Made by a program: the position numbers and the translations under genes. Positions 37,775 to 45,306 of a stretch of 64,000 bases of DNA are shown one piece after another (within the stretch, counting starts at the first letter, position 1; each line of letters opens with the position of its first letter). This DNA comes from Pseudomonas sp. R4-35-07 (GTDB lineage Bacteria > Pseudomonadota > Gammaproteobacteria > Pseudomonadales > Pseudomonadaceae). The notes below the pieces were generated by a model. That model made no database searches. It worked only from the letters and a program-made list of their open reading frames with translations, and had not been told where the DNA came from. Location: positions 186,001 through 250,000 of the forward strand of contig NZ_CP027732.1 in assembly GCF_003852235.1 (NCBI RefSeq). The letters are read 5' to 3'.

Positions 37775-38455
37775 GTGAAGACACTGTCCAAAATCCTGCT
37801 GTCGGGCCTCACCGCCGTGGCGCTGTTGACCGTGGCCGGTTGCGCCACCGAGAGCAACCGCGCAATGCCGGTGGAGCAAGTCGCCAGCGCCAGCGTGGCC
37901 TATTCCGGCGTGCGCGTGCCGATTGCCGTGGGCAAGTTCGACAACCGCTCCAGCTACATGCGCGGTATCTTTTCCGACGGCGTCGACCGCCTCGGTGGCC
38001 AGGCCAAGACCATCCTCATCACCCACTTGCAGCAGACCAACCGCTTCAGCGTGCTGGACCGCGACAACATGGGCGAAATCTCCCAGGAAGCCAAAATCAA
38101 AGGCACCGTGCAGAAGCTCAAGGGCGCTGATTACGTGGTGACCGGCGATGTGACCGAGTTCGGCCGCAAGGAAACCGGCGACCGCCAGCTGTTCGGCATC
38201 CTCGGCCGTGGCAAGACCCAAGTGGCCTACGCCAAAGTCGCGTTGAATATCGTCAACATCAACACCTCCGAAGTGGTGTACTCCACCCAGGGCGCCGGTG
38301 AGTACGCGCTCTCCAACCGTGAAGTGATCGGCTTCGGCGGCACCGCCAGCTACGACTCCACCCTCAATGGCAAGGTGCTTGACCTGGCCATGCGCGAAGC
38401 GATCAACCGCCTGGTGGACGGCATCAACGCCGGCGCCTGGAACCCACGTAACTGA
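37775..38455 (+). CDS. CsgG/HfaB-family lipoprotein
   Basis: 226-residue lipoprotein (signal ending LTVAGC). The fold segments VPIAVGKFDNRSSY, LQQTNRFSVLDRDNMGEISQEAKIK, GADYVVTGDVTEFGRK and VALNIVNINTSEVVYSTQGAGEY match the CsgG family (outer-membrane secretion channels for curli-like fibres). No curlin genes are nearby; instead it heads the CsgG-DUF4810-DUF799 trio found in many gammaproteobacteria, whose role is not settled. AGGAGCAAC precedes the ATG. Confidence 0.87.
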   Translation: MKTLSKILLSGLTAVALLTVAGCATESNRAMPVEQVASASVAYSGVRVPIAVGKFDNRSSYMRGIFSDGVDRLGGQAKTILITHLQQTNRFSVLDRDNMGEISQEAKIKGTVQKLKGADYVVTGDVTEFGRKETGDRQLFGILGRGKTQVAYAKVALNIVNINTSEVVYSTQGAGEYALSNREVIGFGGTASYDSTLNGKVLDLAMREAINRLVDGINAGAWNPRN

Positions 38456-38484
38456 TCAGCAACACCTCAAGGAGCAGTACACGG

Positions 38485-38847
38485 ATGAGCAAGGCAGTGA
38501 AGTTGGCGCTGACGCTGGCAGCAATCGTGACGGTAACCGGGTGCCAAACGGCGCCCCAGCCCCTGTATCAATGGGAAAGCTACCAGCCGCAGGTTTACGA
38601 ATACTTCAAGGGTGAGCCCAAGGAAGCGCAGGTCGAGGCACTGGAGCGCGACCTGCAAAAAATCAACGCCACCGGCCGCAAGGCGCCGCCGGGCTACCAC
38701 GCGCATTTGGGCATGCTGTACATGAACATGGGCAAGGACGACCAGATGGTGCAGGAATTTCGTACCGAGAAGGCGCTGTTCCCTGAGTCCGCCGCCTACA
38801 TGGACTTTCTGCTGAAAAACGCCAAGACCGGAGTCGCCACTAAATGA
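38485..38847 (+). CDS. DUF4810 lipoprotein
   Basis: 120-residue lipoprotein (signal ending VTVTGC). PLYQWESYQPQVYEYFKGE is the DUF4810 hallmark; the remainder is two TPR-like helical pairs (GYHAHLGMLYMNMGKDDQMVQEFRTEK). Middle gene of the three-lipoprotein operon; its stop overlaps the start of the DUF799 gene. Likely a partner that helps localise the CsgG-type channel. Confidence 0.85.
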   Translation: MSKAVKLALTLAAIVTVTGCQTAPQPLYQWESYQPQVYEYFKGEPKEAQVEALERDLQKINATGRKAPPGYHAHLGMLYMNMGKDDQMVQEFRTEKALFPESAAYMDFLLKNAKTGVATK

Positions 38848-39494
38848 GCCTGTTAAAACTCACCGGCGCCCTGCTGGCCCTGGCTTTTCTCAGCGGTTGC
38901 GCGGCGCCCAAGACGTTTGATTACTCAGCCTACAAACAGGCGCGGCCCAAGTCGATCCTGGTACTGCCGCCGATCAACGAATCGCCGGAAGTGCAGGCGT
39001 CCTACAGCCTGGTGTCGCAAGTCACCTACCCGTTGGCCGAAGCCGGCTACTACGTGCTGCCGATCGCCCTGGTGGACGAAACCTTCCGCCAGAACGGCCT
39101 GACCACCGCCAACGATATCCAGGCCGTACTGCCGGCCAAGCTGCATGACATCTTTGGTGCAGACGCCGCGCTGTACATCACTGTCAGCGAGTACGGCACC
39201 AAGTACATGCTGATCTCCAGCGACACCTCTGTGACCGCCTCGGCCAAACTGGTGGACCTGCGCACCGGCACCACCCTGTGGACCGGCACGGCGCGTGCGT
39301 CGAGCGAGGAGGGCAACAACAACAGCGGTGGCCTGGTGGGTATGTTGATTACAGCGGCGGTCAAGCAAGTGATCAACAGCTCCACCGACGCGGCGCACCC
39401 GATTGCGGGCATCACCAGCGCACGGTTGCTGTCGGCCGGGCAGCGCACCGGCATCCTGTACGGCCCGCGTAACCCGAAATACGGCACCGACTGA
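38844..39494 (+). CDS. DUF799 (GNA1162-like) lipoprotein
   Basis: 216-residue lipoprotein (signal ending FLSGCAAP). The sequence RPKSILVLPPINESPEVQASYSLVSQVTYPLAEAGYYVLPIALVDETFRQNG is the DUF799/GNA1162 core, structurally related to the TolB N-terminal domain. ATG overlaps the previous stop. Third member of the CsgG-DUF4810-DUF799 operon. Confidence 0.87.
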   Translation: MSLLKLTGALLALAFLSGCAAPKTFDYSAYKQARPKSILVLPPINESPEVQASYSLVSQVTYPLAEAGYYVLPIALVDETFRQNGLTTANDIQAVLPAKLHDIFGADAALYITVSEYGTKYMLISSDTSVTASAKLVDLRTGTTLWTGTARASSEEGNNNSGGLVGMLITAAVKQVINSSTDAAHPIAGITSARLLSAGQRTGILYGPRNPKYGTD

Positions 39495-39510
39495 TAGCTC
39501 TGCAGATCAA

Positions 39511-39602
39511 ATGTGGGAGGGGGCTTGCTCCCGATAGCTTAGTGTCAGCCACCGCATCTGGTGGCTGACCCACCGCCATCGGGAGCAAGCCCCCTCCCAC
39601 AC
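39511..39602. repeat. REPIN (GTGGGAGGGGGCTTGC family)
   Basis: A complete two-arm REPIN directly after the DUF799 gene, with loop sequence GTCAGCCACC / GGTGGCTGAC forming an additional inner stem. Confidence 0.85.
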
Positions 39603-39700
39603 TGATTTCTGGCGTTATCTAAATCGAGAGTGTTAACCCGAACCCCACATTCCCCGCGTCTGACCTTGTGAACGGACTATTCACTCACGAGGTTCAGCCC

Positions 39701-41323
39701 ATGTCCCGTCCTCTGCTCTTCCTGCGTCCTGCTGCCCAAGGCTTCACCCTTACCCTGCTGGTGGCGTTGGCCGGGTGCGGGCTATCTTCCTCGCCTGACC
39801 TGGCGAAACCGGCTGAGCCCGTCGCAGAGCTTCAGCGTGCGACGGCCCAGGGCGCATTGGTCAAGCGCATGGCCATGCCTGCACCGATGCAAATGCGCGA
39901 GACCGCGACCATGGACTACCGCAGCGAACCCCGCGAGCAATACGCCAACCTGCCCGACAACCCGGTGCATCGCGTCGCCGAAACCCCGGTCTCCACCTTC
40001 AGCGTAGATGTCGACACCGGCAGCTACGCCAACGTCAGACGCTTCCTCAACCAAGGTAGCCTGCCGCCCGAAGGCGCGGTGCGCCTGGAGGAAATGGTCA
40101 ATTACTTCCCCTATGACTACGCATTGCCTACCGACGGCTCACCCTTTGGCGTCACGACCGAAGTCGCCGCCACGCCGTGGAACCCGCGTACGCAACTGCT
40201 GCGCATCGGCATCAAAGCGTCGGACCGCGCCGTGGCGGATCTGCCGCCGGCCAACCTGGTGTTTCTGGTGGATGTGTCCGGCTCGATGGACCGTCGCGAA
40301 GGTTTGCCATTAGTGAAGAGCACCCTGAAATTGCTGGTGGATCAACTGCGTGATCAGGACCGCGTGTCATTGGTGGTCTACGCCGGCGAGTCGCGCGTGG
40401 TGCTCAAGCCGACTTCGGGCCGCGACAAAACCAAAATCCGCAACGCTATCGACCAACTCACCGCCGGTGGATCCACTGCTGGCGCGTCCGGCATCGAACT
40501 GGCCTACCAGATGGCCCGCGAAGGCTTTATCGACAAGGGCATCAACCGCATCCTGCTGGCTACCGACGGTGACTTCAACGTGGGCATCAGCGACTTCGAC
40601 AGCCTCAAGCAAATGGCCGTCGACCAGCGCAAAAGCGGCGTTTCGCTGACCACTCTCGGCTTCGGTGTGGGCAACTACAACGAGCACCTGATGGAGCAAC
40701 TGGCCGACGCCGGTGACGGCAACTATGCCTACATCGACAACCTGCGTGAAGCCCGCAAGGTGTTGGTAGACCAGCTCAGCTCAACGCTGGCGGTAGTGGC
40801 GCGGGACGTAAAATTGCAGGTGGAATTCAACCCGGCAAACGTCAGCGAGTACCGCCTGCTCGGCTATGAAAACCGCGCCTTGAAGCGTGAGGATTTCAAC
40901 AACGACAAAGTCGATGCCGGCGAAATCGGTGCAGGGCACACGCTGACCGCGCTGTACGAAATCGTACCCAAGGGCGAGAAGGGCTGGTTGGAGCCTTTGC
41001 GCTATGCCAGAGCGCCTGCGGCTGAAAACACCTCGGCCGAACTGGCGACGGTGCGCGTACGCTACAAACCTGCGGCGGGCGGTGATAGCCAATTGATCGA
41101 ACGGGCCGTCGGTAAAACATCCACCAAGCCCAGCGACGACCTGCGCTTCAGCGCCGCCGTAGCCGCGTTCGCCCAACAGCTCAAGGGCGATGGCCGCTAC
41201 ACTGGCAACATGAGTTTGCAGGACACCGCCAAACTGGCGCGCTCAGCCCGCGGCGACGACCCGTTCGGCCTGCGCAACGAGTTCGTACAACTGGTCGAAC
41301 TGGCCCAAAGCCTGAAACGCTGA
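39701..41323 (+). CDS. YfbK-like von Willebrand factor A lipoprotein
   Basis: 540-residue lipoprotein (signal ending ALAGCGLSS) with an N-terminal YfbK-type region (about 80-150, TFSVDVDTGSYANVRRFLNQG), a VWA domain with the MIDAS motif DVSGSM (about 195) and a C-terminal DUF3520-like region (about 365-535). ATG at 39701 is used because CGAGG is correctly spaced and the signal is complete; an earlier GTG at 39668 is unlikely. Next to an ECF sigma gene, in the order commonly seen in Pseudomonas. VWA proteins of this sort bind divalent metal and protein partners; the target is unknown. Confidence 0.87.
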   Translation: MSRPLLFLRPAAQGFTLTLLVALAGCGLSSSPDLAKPAEPVAELQRATAQGALVKRMAMPAPMQMRETATMDYRSEPREQYANLPDNPVHRVAETPVSTFSVDVDTGSYANVRRFLNQGSLPPEGAVRLEEMVNYFPYDYALPTDGSPFGVTTEVAATPWNPRTQLLRIGIKASDRAVADLPPANLVFLVDVSGSMDRREGLPLVKSTLKLLVDQLRDQDRVSLVVYAGESRVVLKPTSGRDKTKIRNAIDQLTAGGSTAGASGIELAYQMAREGFIDKGINRILLATDGDFNVGISDFDSLKQMAVDQRKSGVSLTTLGFGVGNYNEHLMEQLADAGDGNYAYIDNLREARKVLVDQLSSTLAVVARDVKLQVEFNPANVSEYRLLGYENRALKREDFNNDKVDAGEIGAGHTLTALYEIVPKGEKGWLEPLRYARAPAAENTSAELATVRVRYKPAAGGDSQLIERAVGKTSTKPSDDLRFSAAVAAFAQQLKGDGRYTGNMSLQDTAKLARSARGDDPFGLRNEFVQLVELAQSLKR

Positions 41324-41345
41324 TCTCAAATCCTACACTGTCCAA

Positions 41346-41433
41346 ATGTGGGAGGGGGCTTGCCCCCGATAGCGGTACATCAGCACCAAATGTGCTATCT
41401 GACCCACCGCATCGGGGCAAGCCCCCTCCCACA
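41346..41433. repeat. REPIN (GTGGGAGGGGGCTTGC family)
   Basis: A complete REPIN with slightly degraded right arm (ATCGGGGCAAGCCCCCTCCC). It lies between the VWA gene and the sigma-factor gene. Confidence 0.85.
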
Positions 41434-41476
41434 GTTAATCCTGCTTCGGCTGACAAAAAGGAGTTCACCCCAGCAC

Positions 41477-42049
41477 ATGGCCGTCCCAGACGATCCACCC
41501 AGCGACGAATCGCTGCTGGCCCGCTACCGCACCGGCGACGCCGCTGCTTTCGAAGCCTTGTACGCCCGGCACCGCCAAGGCCTGTACCGCTTCCTCATTT
41601 CCCTGTGCAACAAACCCGAGCTGGCCGAAGAAATCTACCAGGACACCTGGCTCAGCCTGATCCGCAGCACCACCCAGCCACAGGGCCGGGCGAGTTTTCG
41701 TACGTGGCTGTTCCAGATTGCGCGCAACCGCCTGATCGACCATTGGCGCAAGCACGGCATCCACAACCCGTTGCACGACAGCTACGACGAGCAGCTGCAC
41801 GCCCAGGCCGACCACAGCGCCGGCCCCGAGCAACACCTGAGCCTGAGCCGCGACCAGGCGCGCCTCGACGCCGCCGTGCAAGACCTGCCCGAAGACCAGC
41901 GCGAAGTCTTCCTGCTGCGCCTGCACGGCGAACTTGAAGTCCCGCAAATCGCCACGCTCATCGGCGCCCCGCTGGAAACCGTAAAAAGCCGCCTGCGCTA
42001 CGCCCTGCAGAAATTGCGGCGCTTGCTGGCCGACGAGGTAACCGTATGA
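41477..42049 (+). CDS. ECF-type RNA polymerase sigma factor
   Basis: About 190 residues from ATG 41477 (MAVPDDPPSDESLLARYRTGD). Region 2 (about 15-85) has LYARHRQGLYRFLISLCNKPELAEEIYQDTWL and FRTWLFQIARNRLIDHWRK; region 4 (about 128-185) has LPEDQREVFLLRLHGELEVPQIATLIGAPLETVKSRLRYALQKLR. Upstream in-frame codons run into the REPIN and are not coding. AAGGAG lies 13 bases before the ATG, a little far. The stop overlaps the next gene, its likely anti-sigma partner. Confidence 0.88.
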   Translation: MAVPDDPPSDESLLARYRTGDAAAFEALYARHRQGLYRFLISLCNKPELAEEIYQDTWLSLIRSTTQPQGRASFRTWLFQIARNRLIDHWRKHGIHNPLHDSYDEQLHAQADHSAGPEQHLSLSRDQARLDAAVQDLPEDQREVFLLRLHGELEVPQIATLIGAPLETVKSRLRYALQKLRRLLADEVTV

Positions 42050-42648
42050 CTGACACTCGACCCACCCCAGACGACGAACTGCTCCAGCACTACCGTCAAC
42101 ACAGCACCGGCGAACCCCCCGCGTCCCTCGACGCCTTCATCCTCAACACCGCCCGCCGCGAAGCCCCGACGCCACAACCCAACCTGTGGCAACGCTGGCT
42201 GCAAGCCTGCCAACGCCCACGCTGGCAAATGGCATTCGCCACCGTCGCAGGTTTAGCGCTGATGATCGGCGTGCTCACACGCTCCCCCGTGCCGCAGCCC
42301 GAAATCTCCACCGCGACATTCTCCGCCCTGCACCACCAAGAAGCCGCCCAGCCAACGCCGCAAGCCTTCTCCGCCCCCGCGCCAATGGCCCGAATAGCTG
42401 CGGCACCCAGGCCTGAAAGTGCGCCGGCTCCGGCTGAAACCGCAGATACACTGGCGGCTCCGCCAGCGGTAAAGCTCAGCAAGGCAGCGCCGGTTGCATT
42501 GCCGTCTTTGGAGCAGGAGCTGCAGGCCATCGTGAAGTTGCGTGAGGCGGGAGAGAGCAAGGCGGCTGATGAGAAGCTGCTGGCACTGCATAAGCGCTTT
42601 CCGGAGGAGGATTTACCGGGGAGGTTGGAGGCGTTGCGGAAGCGTTGA
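42046..42648 (+). CDS. probable anti-sigma / membrane partner of the sigma factor
   Basis: 200-residue protein: an N-terminal cytosolic part (about 1-60), one membrane helix (MAFATVAGLALMIGVL, about 65-80) and a proline/alanine-rich extracytoplasmic part ending in helices (SLEQELQAIVKLREAGESKAADEKLLALHKRFPEEDL). ATG overlaps the sigma stop, showing coupling. Topology and context suggest an anti-sigma factor, though no named anti-sigma domain is visible. Confidence 0.65.
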   Translation: MTDTRPTPDDELLQHYRQHSTGEPPASLDAFILNTARREAPTPQPNLWQRWLQACQRPRWQMAFATVAGLALMIGVLTRSPVPQPEISTATFSALHHQEAAQPTPQAFSAPAPMARIAAAPRPESAPAPAETADTLAAPPAVKLSKAAPVALPSLEQELQAIVKLREAGESKAADEKLLALHKRFPEEDLPGRLEALRKR

Positions 42649-42660
42649 ATTGGCATATAC

Positions 42661-42697
42661 GGAAAAGCCTCAGGTCTTTCGACTTGGGGCTTTTTCA
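42661..42697 (+). terminator. rho-independent terminator
   Basis: GAAAAGCCTCAGGTC-TTTC-GACTTGGGGCTTTTTC forms a strong stem with flanking A and T runs 13 bases after the anti-sigma gene. It closes the sigma operon and marks the last core sequence before the island. Confidence 0.8.
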
Positions 42698-42705
42698 TTT
42701 ATATC

Positions 42706-42729
42706 TGGTGCCCCGGCGTCGTTTGAACT
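42706..42729. other. degenerate copy of tRNA-Arg 3' end (possible att remnant)
   Basis: TGGTGCCCCGGCG...TTTGAAC at 42706-42727 resembles TGGTGCACCCGGCG...TTCGAAC at 50018-50041, the plus-strand reading of the 3' end of tRNA-Arg. The copies are in direct orientation with one indel and a few mismatches. That is what a decayed attachment site at the far end of a tRNA-integrated island would look like. Chance similarity cannot be excluded. Confidence 0.4.
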
Positions 42730-42940
42730 GGGCGGTAAGATGCCCGTATTTATTGGGCTTCTTTGGTGGTGCGTCGGTTAGGCATACACGTGGGCATACA
42801 GGGCGCAGTGTGCTGACGCCTTTAACGCTCTTTCTGGAGGTTCCATCGAAGCTCCTCGTGACCTAGATCCCGATGGGTGACTCGCTTTCTTCAATGGCCT
42901 CTCCACGTTGAACCCTGTGGTCCTTTCGCCACCAGCACAA

Positions 42941-43192
42941 CTACCGTGCTTTCGCTGCCTTCAGTAATTGGGTGAAGCTGTAAATTGCGAGGTGTATGTC
43001 ATCCTGGGTATCTCCGTCCCACTCCTCAACCGTTTCTAACTCGGCTCGTAAGCTGACGATACGCTGTTCGATTTCTTCGATCTCAGCGGCACCGCATTGC
43101 TTAGCGATTGCCTGCCAACTGTCATCAGAGATTTTTTCGTCGAGAGCTAAGCCGGATCGGGCATTTACGATTAGGTTCTGGAGGTTACTCAT
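42941..43192 (-). CDS. small hypothetical protein
   Basis: 83 residues from ATG at 43192 (MSNLQNLIVNARSGLALDEKISDDSWQ); upstream in-frame codons look non-coding. It is acidic and helical, with a likely coiled coil AAEIEEIEQRIVSLRAELETVEEWD and ending YSFTQLLKAAKAR. No family is recognised. It lies at the left side of the island, with two palindromic sites upstream of it. Confidence 0.5.
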   Translation of the reverse strand: MSNLQNLIVNARSGLALDEKISDDSWQAIAKQCGAAEIEEIEQRIVSLRAELETVEEWDGDTQDDIHLAIYSFTQLLKAAKAR

Positions 43193-43351
43193 CTGAGATC
43201 TCGGGTGGGTTGCAGAAGAAGGTGCTGGGGACCCTGACGATATCCTGAGTACACGGGGCATGAAACCCGCGGGATCGTGGTAGCGGCAACCACACCAGCT
43301 TACTGAAATTTCAATGTTGAAATTGAAAGGATCTTGAAGAAAAAAGGGCAT

Positions 43352-43370
43352 CGTTACCGTATTGGTAACG
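43352..43370. promoter_or_regulatory. perfect palindrome CGTTACC-N5-GGTAACG
   Basis: A 7-base inverted repeat with a 5-base spacer, 160 bases upstream of the minus-strand small gene. It has the form of an operator for a dimeric helix-turn-helix repressor. No repressor gene is visible nearby. Confidence 0.5.
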
Positions 43371-43407
43371 GTACTCACAGATGGCTTAAAGGGTAGGGCA
43401 TATGCAC

Positions 43408-43440
43408 AGGTGAACTGGAGTTCACCAGGTTCACCTGTTC
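43408..43440. promoter_or_regulatory. overlapping GGTGAAC / GTTCACC inverted repeats
   Basis: GGTGAAC-TGGA-GTTCACC (43409-43426) is followed at once by another GTTCACC (43430-43436). The three half-sites overlap the left end of the degraded coding stretch. This looks like a multi-site operator or an iteron-like element of a mobile element. Confidence 0.5.
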
Positions 43441-43976
43441 ACTAAGCTGAGTGCCCTTCTGCTAACACAATCCGGCGGGTTTCCGACCCCGCACCCACCG
43501 AACACTCCCAGGGTCCCAGGCGATGTCGATGCCCCCGGTCGATGCATCTCCCCTGTTCGTTGTTGGCAGACGGCACCTCCCAAGCGTCTAGGCGTTCGGC
43601 GACCCCGCGTTTGAATTCTGCATTAGTCGGTACCAAGCTAGTATTGCTTTCGCTGGCGGCGCTATCACCGACGGGGTGTGGGGGCTGGAAAAGATGTGTT
43701 ATAGGTGTTACGGATGTTGCGGAATGTTTTAACTAATTGAATCTATTATGACTTTTTACGTTACACGCTGTTCATCGTTCACGTGCGTTGGGTGTTACAA
43801 GCCAAGTAGGTGTCACAGCAGCGTTTACAAATTTGGGTAAACCGTAGGCTGCCATCGGCCAAGAGCAGATGTTTCAGAAAGCACAACAAAGGGCCCTTAA
43901 ACAGAAATTTCTCTCCTTCTCCAACGCCGAGCCGGCGTACTGCTAGCATCAAAGACTCATTATGAGGAGGATCATC

Positions 43977-44345
43977 ATGCTCTATCCGTTATTCGATCAG
44001 AGTTGTGAATTGATGGCTTGGATTGACCCGGGGCGGCATATATTTGATTCTGACATGAATTGGATTGCCTACCTTGCGAATAATCAGGCTTGGTCTGCTG
44101 ATAGCGGTAATTGGCTGGGAGCGGTTCGTGGGCTGTTATGCATGGATCACGCTGGAAAGCCGGTCCTTTGGAATCCAAATGAACAGGTGGGAGGAACCGC
44201 TCGTCCTGCCCGACCAGCTCGTGTTTCTAGAGCCGCCCGCCCCGCGCGTCCGTCCAGACCTGCTCGACCATCTCGCCCAGCGAGACCTGCCCGTCCAGCA
44301 GGCGGATGGTCTGATCTCACTGTGTTCAGCTGGCTCGCCCAATAA
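43977..44345 (+). CDS. four-fold beta-flower protein with Arg-Pro repeat
   Basis: 122-residue protein. GAGGAGG five bases before ATG 43977 decides the start. The first ~75 residues (LFDQSCELMAWIDPGRHIFDSDMNWIAYLANN...VLWN) have the repeated short strand pattern of 4-fold beta-flower proteins. They are followed by a low-complexity tract of ARPAR/PSRPARPSR repeats (about 80-110) and a C-terminal WSDLTVFSWLAQ. These proteins are found in varied bacteria without known function. The repeat tract is also visible in the DNA. Not obviously linked to its neighbours. Confidence 0.65.
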   Translation: MLYPLFDQSCELMAWIDPGRHIFDSDMNWIAYLANNQAWSADSGNWLGAVRGLLCMDHAGKPVLWNPNEQVGGTARPARPARVSRAARPARPSRPARPSRPARPARPAGGWSDLTVFSWLAQ

Positions 44346-44748
44346 GGGATGGGTATTCCCGCACTGGAATACCTACGTTGCGTTCATCGAGATCGGTGAG
44401 ATCTACACCGAGATACCCAATGCATTTGGGAAACACCCATCATTCGTATCAACGGCTTGTATGAGCTGTCAGAGCAAGGATCAATCTTCATTGATCAGCG
44501 CTATTGAAGTGGGCCTTGGTCTGGAGTTTGCGCTTGATGAGAATGACGCGATACGCGATATGTAACCTTGCAGCACTTGTTAGCTCGTTGCACAGGTTTT
44601 GATATTGGGCGGGTCGAGGGCACGCTTGCCTAGTGGCAGAGTAGTGGCAATATCTTTAGACATATAGTAAAACGCCTTTAGCAAGCTATGATCCTTACTC
44701 AGGCGTTGTCCGTCTTGAGGAGAACGGTTGCTTGCATAGGATGGCCAC

Positions 44749-45306
44749 ATGATTTTTTTTCTCGCAGGGGTCCATGGTGTCGGAAAAACAAGCTTGTCCT
44801 CAAGGCTATCTGTCAAGCTGAAAATTCCGACCATCAGCGCAGGTGCGTTGATTCAAAAGCAAATCAAGCACCCTACCTGGTCGTTCGATAAAAAAACAAA
44901 AGAGATTCTACATAATCAATTGCGACTTATATCTGCTGTTCAATCGTATCAGTTGCAAGTCAAAGATTTCATATTGGATGGCCATTTCTCCCTGTTGAAT
45001 GAATCGGGAGAAGTTACATCAATTGAAGTTGATGTTTTCGATGCCTTGAAACTGTCGGGTGTTATTTTTATTGAAGACAAACCTCGAGAAATTGCAGCTA
45101 GGCTAGAGGCTCGAGATAAGTTGTCGTGGGATGTTGATTTGATTGCGGCGCTCCAGCAATCAGAAAAGAAAGTGGCATTTCAACTTCGGGATACATTCAA
45201 TCTTCCTTTGTTAATAAGCGAGCCGAAACTTTTTGAGAGTGTTTACGAATTTATTTTTGAGATCATGAAAAAATCTCGCAGTGAGTCTTTCGAAGGAATG
45301 AAATGA
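44749..45306 (+). CDS. P-loop nucleotide-kinase-like ATPase
   Basis: 185-residue protein starting MIFFLAGVHGVGKTSLSSRL, with Walker A GVHGVGKTS at residues 7-15. An acceptor-site-like segment (ISAGALIQKQIKHPTW) and a lid-like arginine-rich region (ARLEARDKLSWDVDL, about 118-132) resemble the adenylate-kinase/AK6 group. It is about 40% GC, in contrast with the surrounding chromosome. First gene of a four-gene operon; its stop overlaps the next ATG. Likely phosphorylates a small molecule or nucleotide; the substrate is unknown. Confidence 0.8.
   Translation: MIFFLAGVHGVGKTSLSSRLSVKLKIPTISAGALIQKQIKHPTWSFDKKTKEILHNQLRLISAVQSYQLQVKDFILDGHFSLLNESGEVTSIEVDVFDALKLSGVIFIEDKPREIAARLEARDKLSWDVDLIAALQQSEKKVAFQLRDTFNLPLLISEPKLFESVYEFIFEIMKKSRSESFEGMK

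Larger units (their letters stand above)
43193..43976. other. island region with operators and degraded coding
   Basis: A 784-base stretch. It contains two perfect palindromes (43352-43370 and 43409-43426). A short minus-strand frame (43442-43636, VPTNAEFKRGVAERLDAWEVPSANN...) reads as protein-like and may be the decayed end of a phage- or plasmid-type replication gene, but I cannot assign it. The rest (43640-43960) holds GTGTTAC-rich sequence and the upstream region of the beta-flower gene. Confidence 0.4.

Noticed and set aside
43442..43636. A 64-codon minus-strand frame in the island
   Set aside because: It is protein-like but short, has no ribosome-binding site, and I cannot match it. 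Described as possible degraded coding and not called as a gene.
44065..44565. A 166-codon plus-strand frame overlapping the beta-flower gene
   Set aside because: Most of it is the shifted reading of the beta-flower gene's repeat tract. It has no ribosome-binding site, and its tail resembles no family.
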